Source of the DNA: Cloacibacillus sp.
Lineage (GTDB): Bacteria; Synergistota; Synergistia; Synergistales; Synergistaceae
Assembly (NCBI RefSeq): GCF_020860125.1
Contig: NZ_JAJBUX010000064.1
Span: forward strand, 1 to 39,528
DNA length: 39,528 nt
Reading direction: 5' to 3'
In this document: positions 24,569 to 33,076 of the stretch, one piece after another
Layout: each line of letters starts with the position of its first letter
Numbering within the stretch: the first letter of the stretch is position 1
Notes under the pieces: generated by a model
The model's input: the letters and a program-made list of their open reading frames with translations, nothing else
What the model was told of the DNA's origin: nothing
Databases searched by the model: none
Made by a program: the position numbers and the translations under genes

Positions 24569-25771
24569 ATGAGTAGCGACAATATCGACATTAAAAAATT
24601 AACGGCGCAGGATCTCGACCAGTACAACGGCCTGCTGCGGTACGCCTTCCAGGTCACGGAAAAGACGCTGCTGGAGAGCGGCTGGGAGGACGAGGATATC
24701 AAGCAGTCTAAGTTCCCCGTACTGGAGCGCGCCAATGTCTGGGGCTGCTTCGACGAGGGAGAGCTCGTCTCCCAGTTCGCCGTCTATCCGCTGGATATGA
24801 ACATCCACTCCATCGTCTATCCGATCGCTTTCATCACAAGCGTCTCCACCTATCCCGAATACTCCGGCATGGGGCTGATGTCGCAGCTGATGAAAAAAGG
24901 TCTCAGCGAGATGCGCGACAACGGGCAGTCCCTCTCCCTGCTCTACCCCTACTCTATCCCGCTCTACCGGAAAAAAGGCTGGGAGATAATCTCCGATAAG
25001 ATGTCATACACCATCCGCGATGTGCAGCTGCCGAAAAATATCGAGGTGCCGGGATACGTACGGCGCGTCTCCTGGGAGGACCCGGACTTCATGAATCTGC
25101 ACTCGCAGTTCGCGAAACAGACGCACGGCTGCCTCTTCCGCAACAATCTCGCCTGGGATGAGTACTGGAAATGGGATGAGGACGACACCACCGTCGCCAT
25201 CTACTACCGTGAGGACGACCTGCCGCGCGGATATATGGTCTATCTCATCAAGGACGACGTAATGTATATCAAAGAGATGATCTATCTCGATATGGAATCG
25301 CGCAAGGGGCTGTGGAAGTATATCGGCGCGCATGAGTCGATGGTGAGCGAGGTGCGTGGCTATAATTACTTCAGCGAACCGATCGCCTTCAGCTTCGACG
25401 ACAGCGAGATCAAAGAGACGATCCGCCCCTACATCATGGGACGCCTCGTCGACACGAAGATGTTTCTCGAAAAATACCGTTTCCGCGGCGAGGCGGAGGG
25501 CGACGTCACCCTCAGGATATCCGACTCCTTCTTGGAATGGAACGACCAGAGCCTCACCCTCGACATCTTCGGCGGCAAGTGCGGGATCACTGACGCCGTC
25601 AGCCGCCGTCACGCCTCAATGTCCATCGGAACGCTGACGACGCTGCTGCTTGGGTATAAGCGGGCCTCGGAACTCGCCGAGCTGGAGAGGATCGAGGCTG
25701 ACCGGGAGACGATAAAATTTCTGGACAACGCCGTCATTCATAAAAAACCATATATTTCAGATTACATCTAA
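24569..25771 (+). CDS. Eis-like GNAT N-acetyltransferase with SCP2-like C-terminal domain
   Basis: 400 residues, the normal length of the Eis family. The N-terminal GNAT domain has the acetyl-CoA loop VSTYPEYSGMGLMSQLM (about 92-108) and LYPYSIPLYRKKGWE (about 129-143). A second GNAT-like region (about 150-290) and a C-terminal sterol-carrier-like domain (about 300-400) complete the three-domain plan; the C-terminal carboxylate, catalytic in Eis, is the Ile at the end of PYISDYI. Eis enzymes acetylate aminoglycosides or lysine side chains. The start follows AAAAGGAATGATAAG. With a BmrR-like regulator and YitT nearby, a role in detoxification is plausible but unproven. Confidence 0.9.
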   Translation: MSSDNIDIKKLTAQDLDQYNGLLRYAFQVTEKTLLESGWEDEDIKQSKFPVLERANVWGCFDEGELVSQFAVYPLDMNIHSIVYPIAFITSVSTYPEYSGMGLMSQLMKKGLSEMRDNGQSLSLLYPYSIPLYRKKGWEIISDKMSYTIRDVQLPKNIEVPGYVRRVSWEDPDFMNLHSQFAKQTHGCLFRNNLAWDEYWKWDEDDTTVAIYYREDDLPRGYMVYLIKDDVMYIKEMIYLDMESRKGLWKYIGAHESMVSEVRGYNYFSEPIAFSFDDSEIKETIRPYIMGRLVDTKMFLEKYRFRGEAEGDVTLRISDSFLEWNDQSLTLDIFGGKCGITDAVSRRHASMSIGTLTTLLLGYKRASELAELERIEADRETIKFLDNAVIHKKPYISDYI

Positions 25772-25905
25772 AGCCTCCCTGGGATTAAAATAGTATAAGG
25801 AAACGCACCGCGCGCCGCCTTACGGCCGCGGCGCGGGCCGTTCCATATTCTGCCCGACACCGCCTCACAGCGGCGCCGGCATAGGTAAGAGGGAGTGTGA
25901 TGATA

Positions 25906-26421
25906 ATGGCTATCGACGAGATATACACCAGGGCAAGCGTCCGCGCCTACGAAAAACGCCCCGTCGAAGAGGAGAAGGTCAAAGCGCTTTTGAAGGCGGC
26001 GATGTCCGCGCCCTCCGCCGGAAATAAACAGCCGTGGGCCTTCGTCGTCGTGACGGAGGCGGAGAGGCTCAAGGCCCTCTCGGAGGTGCTGCCATACGGC
26101 GGGATGATAAAAGAGGCGCCCCTCGCGATCATCGTCTGCGGGGATATGACGAGGGCTTTCGCGGGAGACGAACAGGATTTCTGGGTGCAGGACGCCTCGG
26201 CGGCGACGGAAAATATTCTGCTCGCGGCGCGTTCGCTGGGTCTGGGGGCGGTATGGATCGGCGTATATCCGATGAAAGACCGCGCCGCGGGCGTCGCGCG
26301 GATACTGGAGCTGCCGGAGCAGGCGGTCCCCCTCAACGTGCTGCCGGTCGGCTACCCGCAAAAGGAGCCGCACGTCATCGACAAGTGGGACGAGAAGAAG
26401 ATACACCGCGAGAAGTGGTAG
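25906..26421 (+). CDS. Nitroreductase-family FMN oxidoreductase
   Basis: 171 residues from ATG 25906 (GAGGGAG 10 nt upstream); GTG 25897 and ATG 25900 are alternative starts. IDEIYTRASVRAYEKRPVE at the N-terminus (FMN phosphate binding Arg-x-Ser-x-Arg), MSAPSAGNKQPWAFVVV (about 29-45) and SLGLGAVWIGVYP (about 107-119) are nitroreductase-family hallmarks. The protein binds FMN and reduces nitro compounds, quinones or other substrates with NAD(P)H in the cytoplasm as a homodimer. No iron-sulfur domain is present. It appears monocistronic, with a strong terminator shortly after its stop. Confidence 0.93.
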   Translation: MAIDEIYTRASVRAYEKRPVEEEKVKALLKAAMSAPSAGNKQPWAFVVVTEAERLKALSEVLPYGGMIKEAPLAIIVCGDMTRAFAGDEQDFWVQDASAATENILLAARSLGLGAVWIGVYPMKDRAAGVARILELPEQAVPLNVLPVGYPQKEPHVIDKWDEKKIHREKW

Positions 26422-26439
26422 GTTACACAGACGTTATGA

Positions 26440-26472
26440 GCGCCGGCCTCTGACAGGGGCCGGCGCTTTTTT
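26440..26472 (+). terminator. Intrinsic terminator after nitroreductase
   Basis: GCGCCGGCC pairs with GGCCGGCGC (26440-26466), followed by TTTTTT. Confidence 0.92.
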
Positions 26473-26480
26473 ACCGTCTC

Positions 26481-27893
26481 TTACGCCCGTCGCTTCGTTT
26501 TCATCACAGGCAGCGTGATAACCGCGCAGAGGCCGCCGCTGGGGCGGTTTTTCAGGACCAGCGAGCCGTCGTTGAGCAGTACCATGTTGCGGGCGATCGA
26601 TAGTCCGAGCCCCGTGCCACCCGATTCGCGGTTGCGCGATCCCTCCAGGCGGTAATAGGGTTCAAAGACCTTTTCCAGCAGCTCCTCCGGGATACCGGGT
26701 CCTTCGTCCTCGATCCTGATGGAGACGTTTTCCCTGTCACTCGTCACCGAGATGACCGCGCCGCCGGCATATTTAACGGCGTTTGTAAGAAGGTTCTCTA
26801 TGCAGCGTTTGAGGCAGGTTGGGCGCGCGCTGACAAGCAGCGGCGTATCCTCTTCCGGCAGGGAGCCGAGCCGGATCTCCCCCTCGCCCCTCTCCATATC
26901 GTCGGCGACGCTCTCAACGAAGGCGACGATATCCATCGGCACGGCCCGCTCCGAGGTATGGAGGCTCCGCGCCAGTTCAAGCCCCTGTTCGATTATCGAA
27001 CGGATCTCCTCTATATTGGCGGCGAATTTTTCCCGCAGCTCCCGCGGCTCAATCTTACCAAGCCGCAGCTGGATGCGCGCGAGCGGCGTGCGCAGGTCAT
27101 GCCCCATCGCCTCAAGCATGCCGTTCCTTTCGTTAAGGTTGTCGCAGATACGCGCGCGCATTCGATTAAAGGACTGCGCCGCTTCGCGTATCTCCCTGCT
27201 GCCGCATTCGTCGAGCGGGCTGGCCGCCTCCGGGTTACGCCCGAAGCGCTCCGCCTCCTGCGCGAGGCGCTCTATCGGCCTCGTCGCGCAGCGGATCAGA
27301 ATGATGACGATGAGGGAGAATATCAGTGATTCGAGAAGGACGAATATCCGCTGCCGCCATATCAGACAGTTGTCGGTGATGGAGAGCGGCTGAGTCAGCT
27401 CCAGCCAGCCGCCGTCGTCCATCCTTATCATAACCTGGAGCATCGGGAATATATATCCCGCGTATTCGGGCAGGGCGGCCTCCGGTGATTCGGGCCAGAG
27501 CATCCGCGCCCGGACGTCGGGTGTATTCGCGCCCGCCGCCTCAACGGCGGCGGAGACGGCCTTTTTCATATTGACGGACTTGTAATAATCTTCGCTCTGC
27601 CAATCCGGCGCGGCCGCCATGCGGAAGCGGAAGGGCTTGCGCAATGTGTCGCGCGAGGCCGCCAGCTTTTTGAGATATTCCCCGCGCTGCCGCCCATCCA
27701 TCGTGTTCAATGCCTGATAGACAGAAGAGACGTAGTCCTGGCCGATGCCGAGCACCTCTCCAGCATAGGAGTGCTGTATGGAGCAGACGGCGTAAAAGTT
27801 TATGAACTGGTTCGCGGCGGCGCCGAGCACGAGGATCAGAAGGATGAGGCCGAAGAGAGAGTCGGGCCTTATCAGTCTGCAAAAGGATTTCAT
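26481..27893 (-). CDS. Two-component sensor histidine kinase (EnvZ-like layout)
   Basis: 470 residues. Membrane helices at about 12-34 and 182-201 bracket an extracytoplasmic sensor of about 145 residues; a HAMP segment (TRPIERLAQEAERFGR) follows, then HisKA with MGHDLRTPLARIQLRL (His265), an N box ENLLTNAVKYAGG (about 366-378), EDEGPGIPEE and GGTGLGLSI. The protein should autophosphorylate His265 and pass the phosphate to the response regulator encoded just upstream. Its ATG overlaps the regulator stop (ATGA), so they are translationally coupled. The signal is unknown, as the sensor domain matches no family that I recognise. Confidence 0.95.
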   Translation of the reverse strand: MKSFCRLIRPDSLFGLILLILVLGAAANQFINFYAVCSIQHSYAGEVLGIGQDYVSSVYQALNTMDGRQRGEYLKKLAASRDTLRKPFRFRMAAAPDWQSEDYYKSVNMKKAVSAAVEAAGANTPDVRARMLWPESPEAALPEYAGYIFPMLQVMIRMDDGGWLELTQPLSITDNCLIWRQRIFVLLESLIFSLIVIILIRCATRPIERLAQEAERFGRNPEAASPLDECGSREIREAAQSFNRMRARICDNLNERNGMLEAMGHDLRTPLARIQLRLGKIEPRELREKFAANIEEIRSIIEQGLELARSLHTSERAVPMDIVAFVESVADDMERGEGEIRLGSLPEEDTPLLVSARPTCLKRCIENLLTNAVKYAGGAVISVTSDRENVSIRIEDEGPGIPEELLEKVFEPYYRLEGSRNRESGGTGLGLSIARNMVLLNDGSLVLKNRPSGGLCAVITLPVMKTKRRA

Positions 27894-28651
27894 TGCAGGC
27901 TCCCCCTTCTGACGGGCGAGGCGAGCATATATCCGTCGCCGCGCATCGTGCGGATCAGCCCAGGATTGGCACCCTTGTCTCTGAGCTTCGCGCGCAGACG
28001 GCTCACCTGCGCGTCGATGCTCCGGTCATAGATGTTGAGGCTGCGCTCCGCGAGATAGTCCATTATCATATCGCGCGTGACGACCTGCTGCGGGTGGCTG
28101 AGCAGCAGCATCAGCAGGCGGAACTCGGCCGCCGAAAGCGGTACGACGACGCCCTCTTCGTCTATAAGGTGCCTCGCCATGACATTGAGCTTCCAACCGC
28201 CGAAGAGAAGCGCGGAGTCAGCGCCCTCCGTTCCCGCGTTCTCTATCCCGCGCGCCTCTCCGGAGAGCGACGAGCGGCGCAGCAGCGCGCGTATCCTCGC
28301 GATGAGCTCGCGCGCGTGGAATGGTTTGCAGAGATAGTCGTCGCCGCCGATCTCGAGGCCGACGACCTTGTCGGTGATATCCTTCAGCGCCGTCAGGAAG
28401 ATTATCGGGACGGCGCAGTGCGGCGTTCCCGAGGCCCGCAGGCGGCGGCAGAGGGAGAGACCGTCTTCGCCCGGCATCATGATGTCAAGCAGGATGAGGT
28501 CGAAGGGCTCTCTTTCCAACGCGGCGAAGAGTTCGGCGCCGTTCTTCGCCGCCTGCGAGTAGTAACCGTACTCGTTGAGCGTCTCCGCGATCAGCTCGCG
28601 CAGCTCCCGGTCGTCGTCGACTATCAATATCCTCGCCTGTTCAGCGTCCAT
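27890..28651 (-). CDS. OmpR-family response regulator
   Basis: 253 residues. The receiver domain (about 7-125) has ILIVDDDRELR (acidic residues 12-14) and DLILLDIMMPGEDG with phosphoacceptor Asp56, plus LTALKD and the conserved Lys in YLCKPFHARELI. The C-terminal winged helix (about 150-250) has LSAAEFRLLMLLLSHP and DRSIDAQVSRLRAKL, typical of OmpR/PhoB. It is the first gene of the pair with the histidine kinase. Upstream, CCGTAAGGT occurs twice (28739-28747 and 28791-28799) with a related CCGTAAAAC, possible binding repeats for autoregulation. Confidence 0.95.
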   Translation of the reverse strand: MDAEQARILIVDDDRELRELIAETLNEYGYYSQAAKNGAELFAALEREPFDLILLDIMMPGEDGLSLCRRLRASGTPHCAVPIIFLTALKDITDKVVGLEIGGDDYLCKPFHARELIARIRALLRRSSLSGEARGIENAGTEGADSALLFGGWKLNVMARHLIDEEGVVVPLSAAEFRLLMLLLSHPQQVVTRDMIMDYLAERSLNIYDRSIDAQVSRLRAKLRDKGANPGLIRTMRGDGYMLASPVRRGSLQ

Positions 28652-28901
28652 CTGCCATACCTCCGGTCATTTATCCATTCACGTAACAATATTGTAATAC
28701 GCGGAACGTCAATAATCCAACGACGCAATCTGACAAAACCGTAAGGTTCCGTAAAACAAAGAAATATTACGTCTGCCTCCCGTCATACCCCCGTAAGGTC
28801 GGCGGGGTAAAGTATCGTCATCAGGGAGCCGCAAGGCCCCGCATAAGAAAACGCCATCGATACAAATTATAAATAAGACGGTATGATATGGAGGGAACAG
28901 G

Positions 28902-29294
28902 ATGTACACTGTGAAACAGGTTTCTGAAATCACCGGAATTTCAAGTTATACCCTCAGATTTTATGATAAAGAGGGTCTCTTCCCGCACCTTAACAGAGAC
29001 GAACAGAACCGGCGGCTCTTCTCCGAGGCGGACGTCAGCAGCATTGAAACCATACAGGACCTCAGAAAGATGGGCTTCTCTCTCGCGCAGATACGCAGCT
29101 ATCTGGGAGCGGAGGAGAGAAGCGACGCCAAGGTGCGCCGCGACATCATCATGGAGCAGATGAACCGCCTGAAATCGGAGCTCGCCGCCGTCGTACGGCA
29201 GATGAAGATGCTCCAGTCGAAGGCGGATCTTTACGAAGGCGTGACTGATATGCAGCAGCTTCCCGCGGAAACCCCGTCATGGATCGCCGCCTGA
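28902..29294 (+). CDS. MerR-family transcriptional regulator
   Basis: 130 residues. The helix-turn-helix YTVKQVSEITGISSYTLRFYDK is followed by the wing KEGLFPHLNRDEQNRRLF, IQDLRKMGFSLAQIRSYL and a dimerisation coiled coil rich in Met and Lys (about 82-112). It lacks the cysteine of the AdhR/NmlR type at the equivalent position. The start at 28902 follows GGAGGGAACAGG, with a TATGAT about 20 nt upstream as a possible -10. It is divergent from the two-component genes. Target unknown. Confidence 0.92.
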   Translation: MYTVKQVSEITGISSYTLRFYDKEGLFPHLNRDEQNRRLFSEADVSSIETIQDLRKMGFSLAQIRSYLGAEERSDAKVRRDIIMEQMNRLKSELAAVVRQMKMLQSKADLYEGVTDMQQLPAETPSWIAA

Positions 29295-29304
29295 AAACAC
29301 CGTA

Positions 29305-29388
29305 ATGAGAGCGCCACTCACGGCGGCCCTGCTGATGCTCGCCGCCGTCCTCGCCGGAGTCATCCTCTGGGATCTGTTATGCATATAG
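29305..29388 (+). CDS. Possible small membrane peptide, 27 aa
   Basis: A 27-codon frame starting MRAPLTAALLMLAAVL begins 11 nt after the merR stop and encodes one hydrophobic helix ending WDLLCI. There is no clear ribosome binding site; translational coupling to merR would be needed. No family recognised. Confidence 0.3.
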   Translation: MRAPLTAALLMLAAVLAGVILWDLLCI

Positions 29389-29531
29389 CGGAGAAAGGAC
29401 GCGGCGCCGTGAAGGTATTCTCTCAATACGGCAAATAAACGCCACGCCAGTGAAAGCTGCGAAGATTAGCCTTATCCATCTATGCAGCTCCGGTCATAAA
29501 ATAAAAAGTACACCACCTTGGTACTTACGAA

Positions 29532-29571
29532 GAGAGCGGAACGCCGAATATACCCGCTCTCTTTATATATT
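29532..29571. terminator. Intrinsic terminator
   Basis: GAGAGCGG pairs with CCGCTCTC, followed by TTTATATAT on the plus strand. It lies between the merR gene and the convergent AraC gene. Confidence 0.75.
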
Positions 29572-29641
29572 GTCAATATCCGTATCAAACAGCGCAAAAT
29601 ATGAGTAGAAAATCAAATCCCAAGTCAATAAAATATCTCTG

Positions 29642-30565
29642 CTAAAGAGAACGCGATTTCTTCGCGGCGTACTTCGCGGGAGCGCAGCGCATCTTCTCGC
29701 GGAAGGCGCGCGCGAAGCGGCTCGCGCTGCTGAAACCGACCATAGCCGCCGCCTCCGTGACGCTGCAGCGGCCGCCCTCCAGCAGCTCAAGGCTCTTCAG
29801 CACGCGGTAATCGGCGAGATAGGAGAAGATGGATGTCCCCATCTCGCGCTTAAATATGCGGCAGCAGCTCTCGCGGCTGAGGGAGACCGCCGCCGCGAGG
29901 CTGTCGAGCGTTATCTTTTCAGCGTAGCGCGAGTGGATGATGTTCAGCAGCTCTTTGAGCCGCTCCGTCTCCGGAGCGCTACTAGCGCCGACGGTCATCT
30001 CCCGGCTGCCGGAGACGAGGTCGAAGAGGATGGAACAAAAGAGGGCCTTTATCTTAAGTTCCCAGCCATAGGGACGTTCGTCGTAGATACGTCCGGCCTC
30101 GAGGCAGGAATTGATGACCCTCCCGCCATTTTCTCCGCTGTGAAGCAGTACTGCGGCAAGCGGAGCGGAAGAGGTGAAGGGCGTTATATAGTTATGTTCG
30201 ATCACGCTTCCCATCGTACCGTAGACGAAGCGCGGATGGACTATCAGCGTGAGGGTGGAGACGGGCTCGTCCCCGTCGGGATGGACCATGTGGGTGACGC
30301 CGGAGTTGGCGAGGACACCCTCTCCCGGAGAGAGACGGTAGGCGGTCCCGTTTATATGGTAGAGGGCGCGCCCGCGGCGCACGACGGAAAATTCCCATTC
30401 CTCGTGCCAATGGCAGGGTATGAAATGTCCGTGAAAGTCTCCGAGATCGTCGTGGAGCACCTCGACGGGAAAGCGAGCGTCGCTGTGTTCTCGGAGCTCG
30501 CGCAGCGAGGAGCTGTCTACGACAACGAAGAGCTCCTTCTTAGATTTTTTCGGAACGCCGCTCAT
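29642..30565 (-). CDS. AraC-family transcriptional regulator with cupin sensor domain
   Basis: 307 residues from ATG 30565 (GGAGGCGGGAGG upstream); the longer upstream frame overlaps the divergent MATE gene and is rejected. The N-terminal cupin (about 30-130) has HGHFIPCHWHEEWEFSVV and LSPGEGVLANSGVTHMVHP. The C-terminal double helix-turn-helix (about 205-305) includes ITLDSLAAAVSLSRESCCRIFK and AAAMVGFSSASRFARAFRE. Such regulators usually bind a sugar or other small molecule through the cupin. The divergent MATE efflux gene is the obvious candidate target. Confidence 0.94.
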   Translation of the reverse strand: MSGVPKKSKKELFVVVDSSSLRELREHSDARFPVEVLHDDLGDFHGHFIPCHWHEEWEFSVVRRGRALYHINGTAYRLSPGEGVLANSGVTHMVHPDGDEPVSTLTLIVHPRFVYGTMGSVIEHNYITPFTSSAPLAAVLLHSGENGGRVINSCLEAGRIYDERPYGWELKIKALFCSILFDLVSGSREMTVGASSAPETERLKELLNIIHSRYAEKITLDSLAAAVSLSRESCCRIFKREMGTSIFSYLADYRVLKSLELLEGGRCSVTEAAAMVGFSSASRFARAFREKMRCAPAKYAAKKSRSL

Positions 30566-30689
30566 CCTCCCGCCTCCCCGCGCGATATTTTTATCTTCCG
30601 TTCCATTATATTTCGGAAGAGAGGCGAGCCGCAAGCGCGGCCTTAAAGAATATGGATAAATCATTAGGTAAGGAAAGGAGCCGTTCACT

Positions 30690-32078
30690 ATGATAAAAGA
30701 CCTTACCGTCGGGCGTCCTTCGACGACCATTCTGCGCTTCGCGCTGCCGGTGATCGGCGGCAACCTCTTTCAGCTCTTCTATACGCTCGCGGACACCGTG
30801 ATCGTCGGCCGCACGATGGGGGCCGACGCGCTGGCCGCCGTCGGCGCGACCGGCGTCATAATATATTTCATCCTCTGCTTCGTGCAGGGTTTCACCGGCG
30901 GCTTCGGAATATGCCTTGGGCAGCGATTCGGCGCGAAGGACGCCGCCGGCATGCGCCGCAGCGTCGCCGCCGCGTCGCTGCTGTCGCTCTTTTTCACGCT
31001 CGCGGTGACGCCAGCCGCCTGCCTGCTATCACACCCGATACTGCGCTGTCTGAATATGCCGGAGCGCATATACGGCATGGCCTATGATTATATGTTCGTA
31101 GTCCTCCTGGGGACTGGAGCCACGGTATTCTACAATGTCATCTCGAATATGATGCGCGCTCTCGGCGACAGCAAGACGCCGCTCTATCTGCTGATATTTT
31201 CCTCGCTGCTCAACATCGCGCTGGATATCATCTTCATCGTCCCGCTGGGCATGGGTACGGCGGGCGCGGCCTGGGCAACGGTGCTTTCACAGCTGATATC
31301 GGCCCTATTCTGCACCGTTTTCGCCGTGAAGAACTTCGAAGTTATGCGCCTGACTACCGCCGACTGGCATTCGGCACGCTCCGCCTTCAAGAGCCATCTC
31401 GCGGTCGGCCTGCCGATGGGGCTTCAGTTTTCCGTCATGTGCATCGGCCTCATCGCGATGCAGGCGGCGGTCAACGGCCTCGGCCCCGAGGCGATCGCCG
31501 GCTTCATGGCGGCGACGAAGGTGGACCAGCTCTCGGTACTCGTGAATACGGCCTTCGGCATCGCGATATCGGGCTATGTGGCGCAGAACTACGGCGCGCG
31601 GTTCTTCCGCCGTATAAGGGCCGGCGTCCGCGCCTGCCTGATGCAGCTCGCGGCGGCCAACATTTTAATGGGGGCGCTGATGATAGTCTGCCGCGAACGC
31701 GTTGTACCGTTATTTGTCGAGAATCCCGGCAAAGCGGTCATCGGCTATTCAAACGATTACCTGCTGGTGGTGGTTCCCTTCTACCTGATACTGGGGGTGC
31801 TCGTCATTTTACGCGCGGCGCTGCAAAGTATGGACGACGCCAAGACGCCCTTCGCCGCCTGCGCCATTGAGCTGGTGATGCGCGTCACGGCGGCGTTCTG
31901 GTTCGCCTCGCTCTTCGGATACCGCGGCATCTGCTTTGCCACGCCGCTCGCCTGGATCGGCGCGGCCTCACTGTTGGTGCCGGTCTACCTGCGCACGATC
32001 AGGAAATTCTGCCCCGCCGGCCGGGGATTTGTCTCCCGCCTCCGCCTGCTCCGCGTGGCAAGGCGCGCCGCCAGATGA
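30690..32078 (+). CDS. MATE-family multidrug efflux transporter
   Basis: 462 residues with about twelve hydrophobic segments. Typical MATE features are present: LPVIGGNLFQLFYTLADTVIVGR (in part) at the N-terminus, GFGICLGQRFGAKD, the matched second-half region AISGYVAQNYGARFFRRIR, and ALGDSKTPLYLLIFSSLLNIALD in outline. It exports cationic drugs or metabolites in exchange for sodium or protons at the inner membrane. The start at 30690 follows AAGGAAAGGAGCC. The C-terminus is a short basic tail. It is divergent from the AraC-type gene and probably controlled by it. Confidence 0.94.
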   Translation: MIKDLTVGRPSTTILRFALPVIGGNLFQLFYTLADTVIVGRTMGADALAAVGATGVIIYFILCFVQGFTGGFGICLGQRFGAKDAAGMRRSVAAASLLSLFFTLAVTPAACLLSHPILRCLNMPERIYGMAYDYMFVVLLGTGATVFYNVISNMMRALGDSKTPLYLLIFSSLLNIALDIIFIVPLGMGTAGAAWATVLSQLISALFCTVFAVKNFEVMRLTTADWHSARSAFKSHLAVGLPMGLQFSVMCIGLIAMQAAVNGLGPEAIAGFMAATKVDQLSVLVNTAFGIAISGYVAQNYGARFFRRIRAGVRACLMQLAAANILMGALMIVCRERVVPLFVENPGKAVIGYSNDYLLVVVPFYLILGVLVILRAALQSMDDAKTPFAACAIELVMRVTAAFWFASLFGYRGICFATPLAWIGAASLLVPVYLRTIRKFCPAGRGFVSRLRLLRVARRAAR

Positions 32079-32121
32079 CGGATGCGGGGCCGCTTCAAAG
32101 GCCGTCTGGAATATTTCAGGA

Positions 32122-32150
32122 TTGAGTATTTGAACGGCGGGATGTAGTAT
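32122..32150 (+). promoter_or_regulatory. Promoter of the tautomerase gene
   Basis: -35 TTGAGT (32122-32127), 17-bp spacer, -10 TAGTAT (32145-32150), 43 nt before the start codon. Confidence 0.6.
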
Positions 32151-32193
32151 TGTGGCACAGGGTACCGGAATAAATCTGAGGAGGTTTTTTAAT

Positions 32194-32406
32194 ATGCCGC
32201 ATATCGCAGTAATGATGTATCCCGGAAGGAACGACGAAAAGAAGATGGCCCTCGCGAAGAAGCTCCAGGATGCCGTAGAGGAGGCGCTCGGCGTCGACAG
32301 AAAGGTGATCTCCGTATCGGTGGAGGACGTCGCGAAAGAGGACTGAGACGAGAATTTTAAGAAAAAGATCGATAAAAAGACGATCTTTATCGAGGCGGAG
32401 GTTTAA
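32194..32406 (+). pseudogene. 4-oxalocrotonate tautomerase family protein with in-frame TGA
   Basis: The frame starts at ATG 32194 with GAGGAGG 9 nt upstream. After removal of Met1 the catalytic Pro would be exposed (MPHIAVMMYPGRNDEKK). After 50 codons, at VEDVAKED, a TGA occurs (32344-32346), and the same frame continues DENFKKKIDKKTIFIEAEV to TAA at 32404-32406, giving the usual 70-residue length. Family members commonly read EDW at this position, so the TGA most simply replaces a TGG tryptophan codon. The gene has its own promoter and terminator, so it looks like a recently lost or misread gene. Readthrough or UGA decoding as Trp is not supported by other genes here, which use TGA as stop. 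Confidence 0.85.
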
Positions 32407-32436
32407 GCCCTCTTCGCCGGAAGCTAAACGACCGCG

Positions 32437-32482
32437 CCGCCTCCGCGGAAAGACAGCCTTTCGCGGAGGCGGTTTTATTTTT
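32437..32482 (+). terminator. Intrinsic terminator of the tautomerase gene
   Basis: A long stem CCGCCTCCGCG / CGCGGAGGCGG is followed by TTTTATTTTT. Confidence 0.92.
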
Positions 32483-32490
32483 CTGCGCCG

Positions 32491-32967
32491 TCACCGTGGA
32501 CTTACAAAAACTATCTTATAGAGCGGCCCTTCGTCCCCGCGGCCGCTCCGCAAAAATCCGCTGTTAAGCAGCACCTTACGGGAGGCGTCGTTATCCTCGT
32601 CAGTCTGCGCGGTCACACAGCGCACGCCGTCCTGTTCCGAGGCCCACTTTATAACGCCCCTAACGGCCTCCGTGGCGTAGCCATTACCCCGGTGCGCCTC
32701 GTCGATGCCGTAACCGATTTCGACGCTTCCCTCCGCGCCGGGAGCGCCTTTGAAGCACAGCCCGCCCACCTGCGCGCCGGAGGCAAGGCATATCTTCCAA
32801 TAAGAGCCCCACTCTTCACGTCCCGGCAATTTTCGCATCGCTTCCAGCATTTCTCCGTAAGCCTGTTTCATGCCGCCGTCGCTCTCCTCATCATAAAGCG
32901 CGCGAAGCTCCTCGGCTCCGGCACAAACGACACGGAGCCTTTCAGTCTTTACAACTATATTTCTCAT
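32491..32967 (-). CDS. GNAT-family N-acetyltransferase (RimJ/RimL-like)
   Basis: 158 residues from ATG 32967, where the conserved pattern RNIVVKTERLRV begins; the longer frame runs into upstream non-coding sequence. The acetyl-CoA binding region VEIGYGIDEAHRGNGYATEAV (in part; R-G-N-G-Y-A) at about 90-110 and CVTAQTDEDNDASRKVLLNSGF at about 123-144 are standard for GNATs acetylating protein N-termini or small molecules. The substrate cannot be told. It converges on the tautomerase and follows the aldo/keto reductase on the same strand after a gap of about 110 nt. Confidence 0.88.
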   Translation of the reverse strand: MRNIVVKTERLRVVCAGAEELRALYDEESDGGMKQAYGEMLEAMRKLPGREEWGSYWKICLASGAQVGGLCFKGAPGAEGSVEIGYGIDEAHRGNGYATEAVRGVIKWASEQDGVRCVTAQTDEDNDASRKVLLNSGFLRSGRGDEGPLYKIVFVSPR

Positions 32968-33076
32968 GCGCTCGTCGCTTTCCGCCCCTCTGTCGGGGCA
33001 CGGCTCTATTTTTTCCACTTTGATAAACCACGGATGCCACGGATATTTTTCCCGTGCAGCGAAGAAAAAAGGGCCG

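Noticed and set aside
29642..30763. Longer N-terminus for the AraC-type regulator.
   Set aside because: The extra codons overlap the start of the divergent MATE gene; the ATG at 30565 has a clear ribosome binding site.
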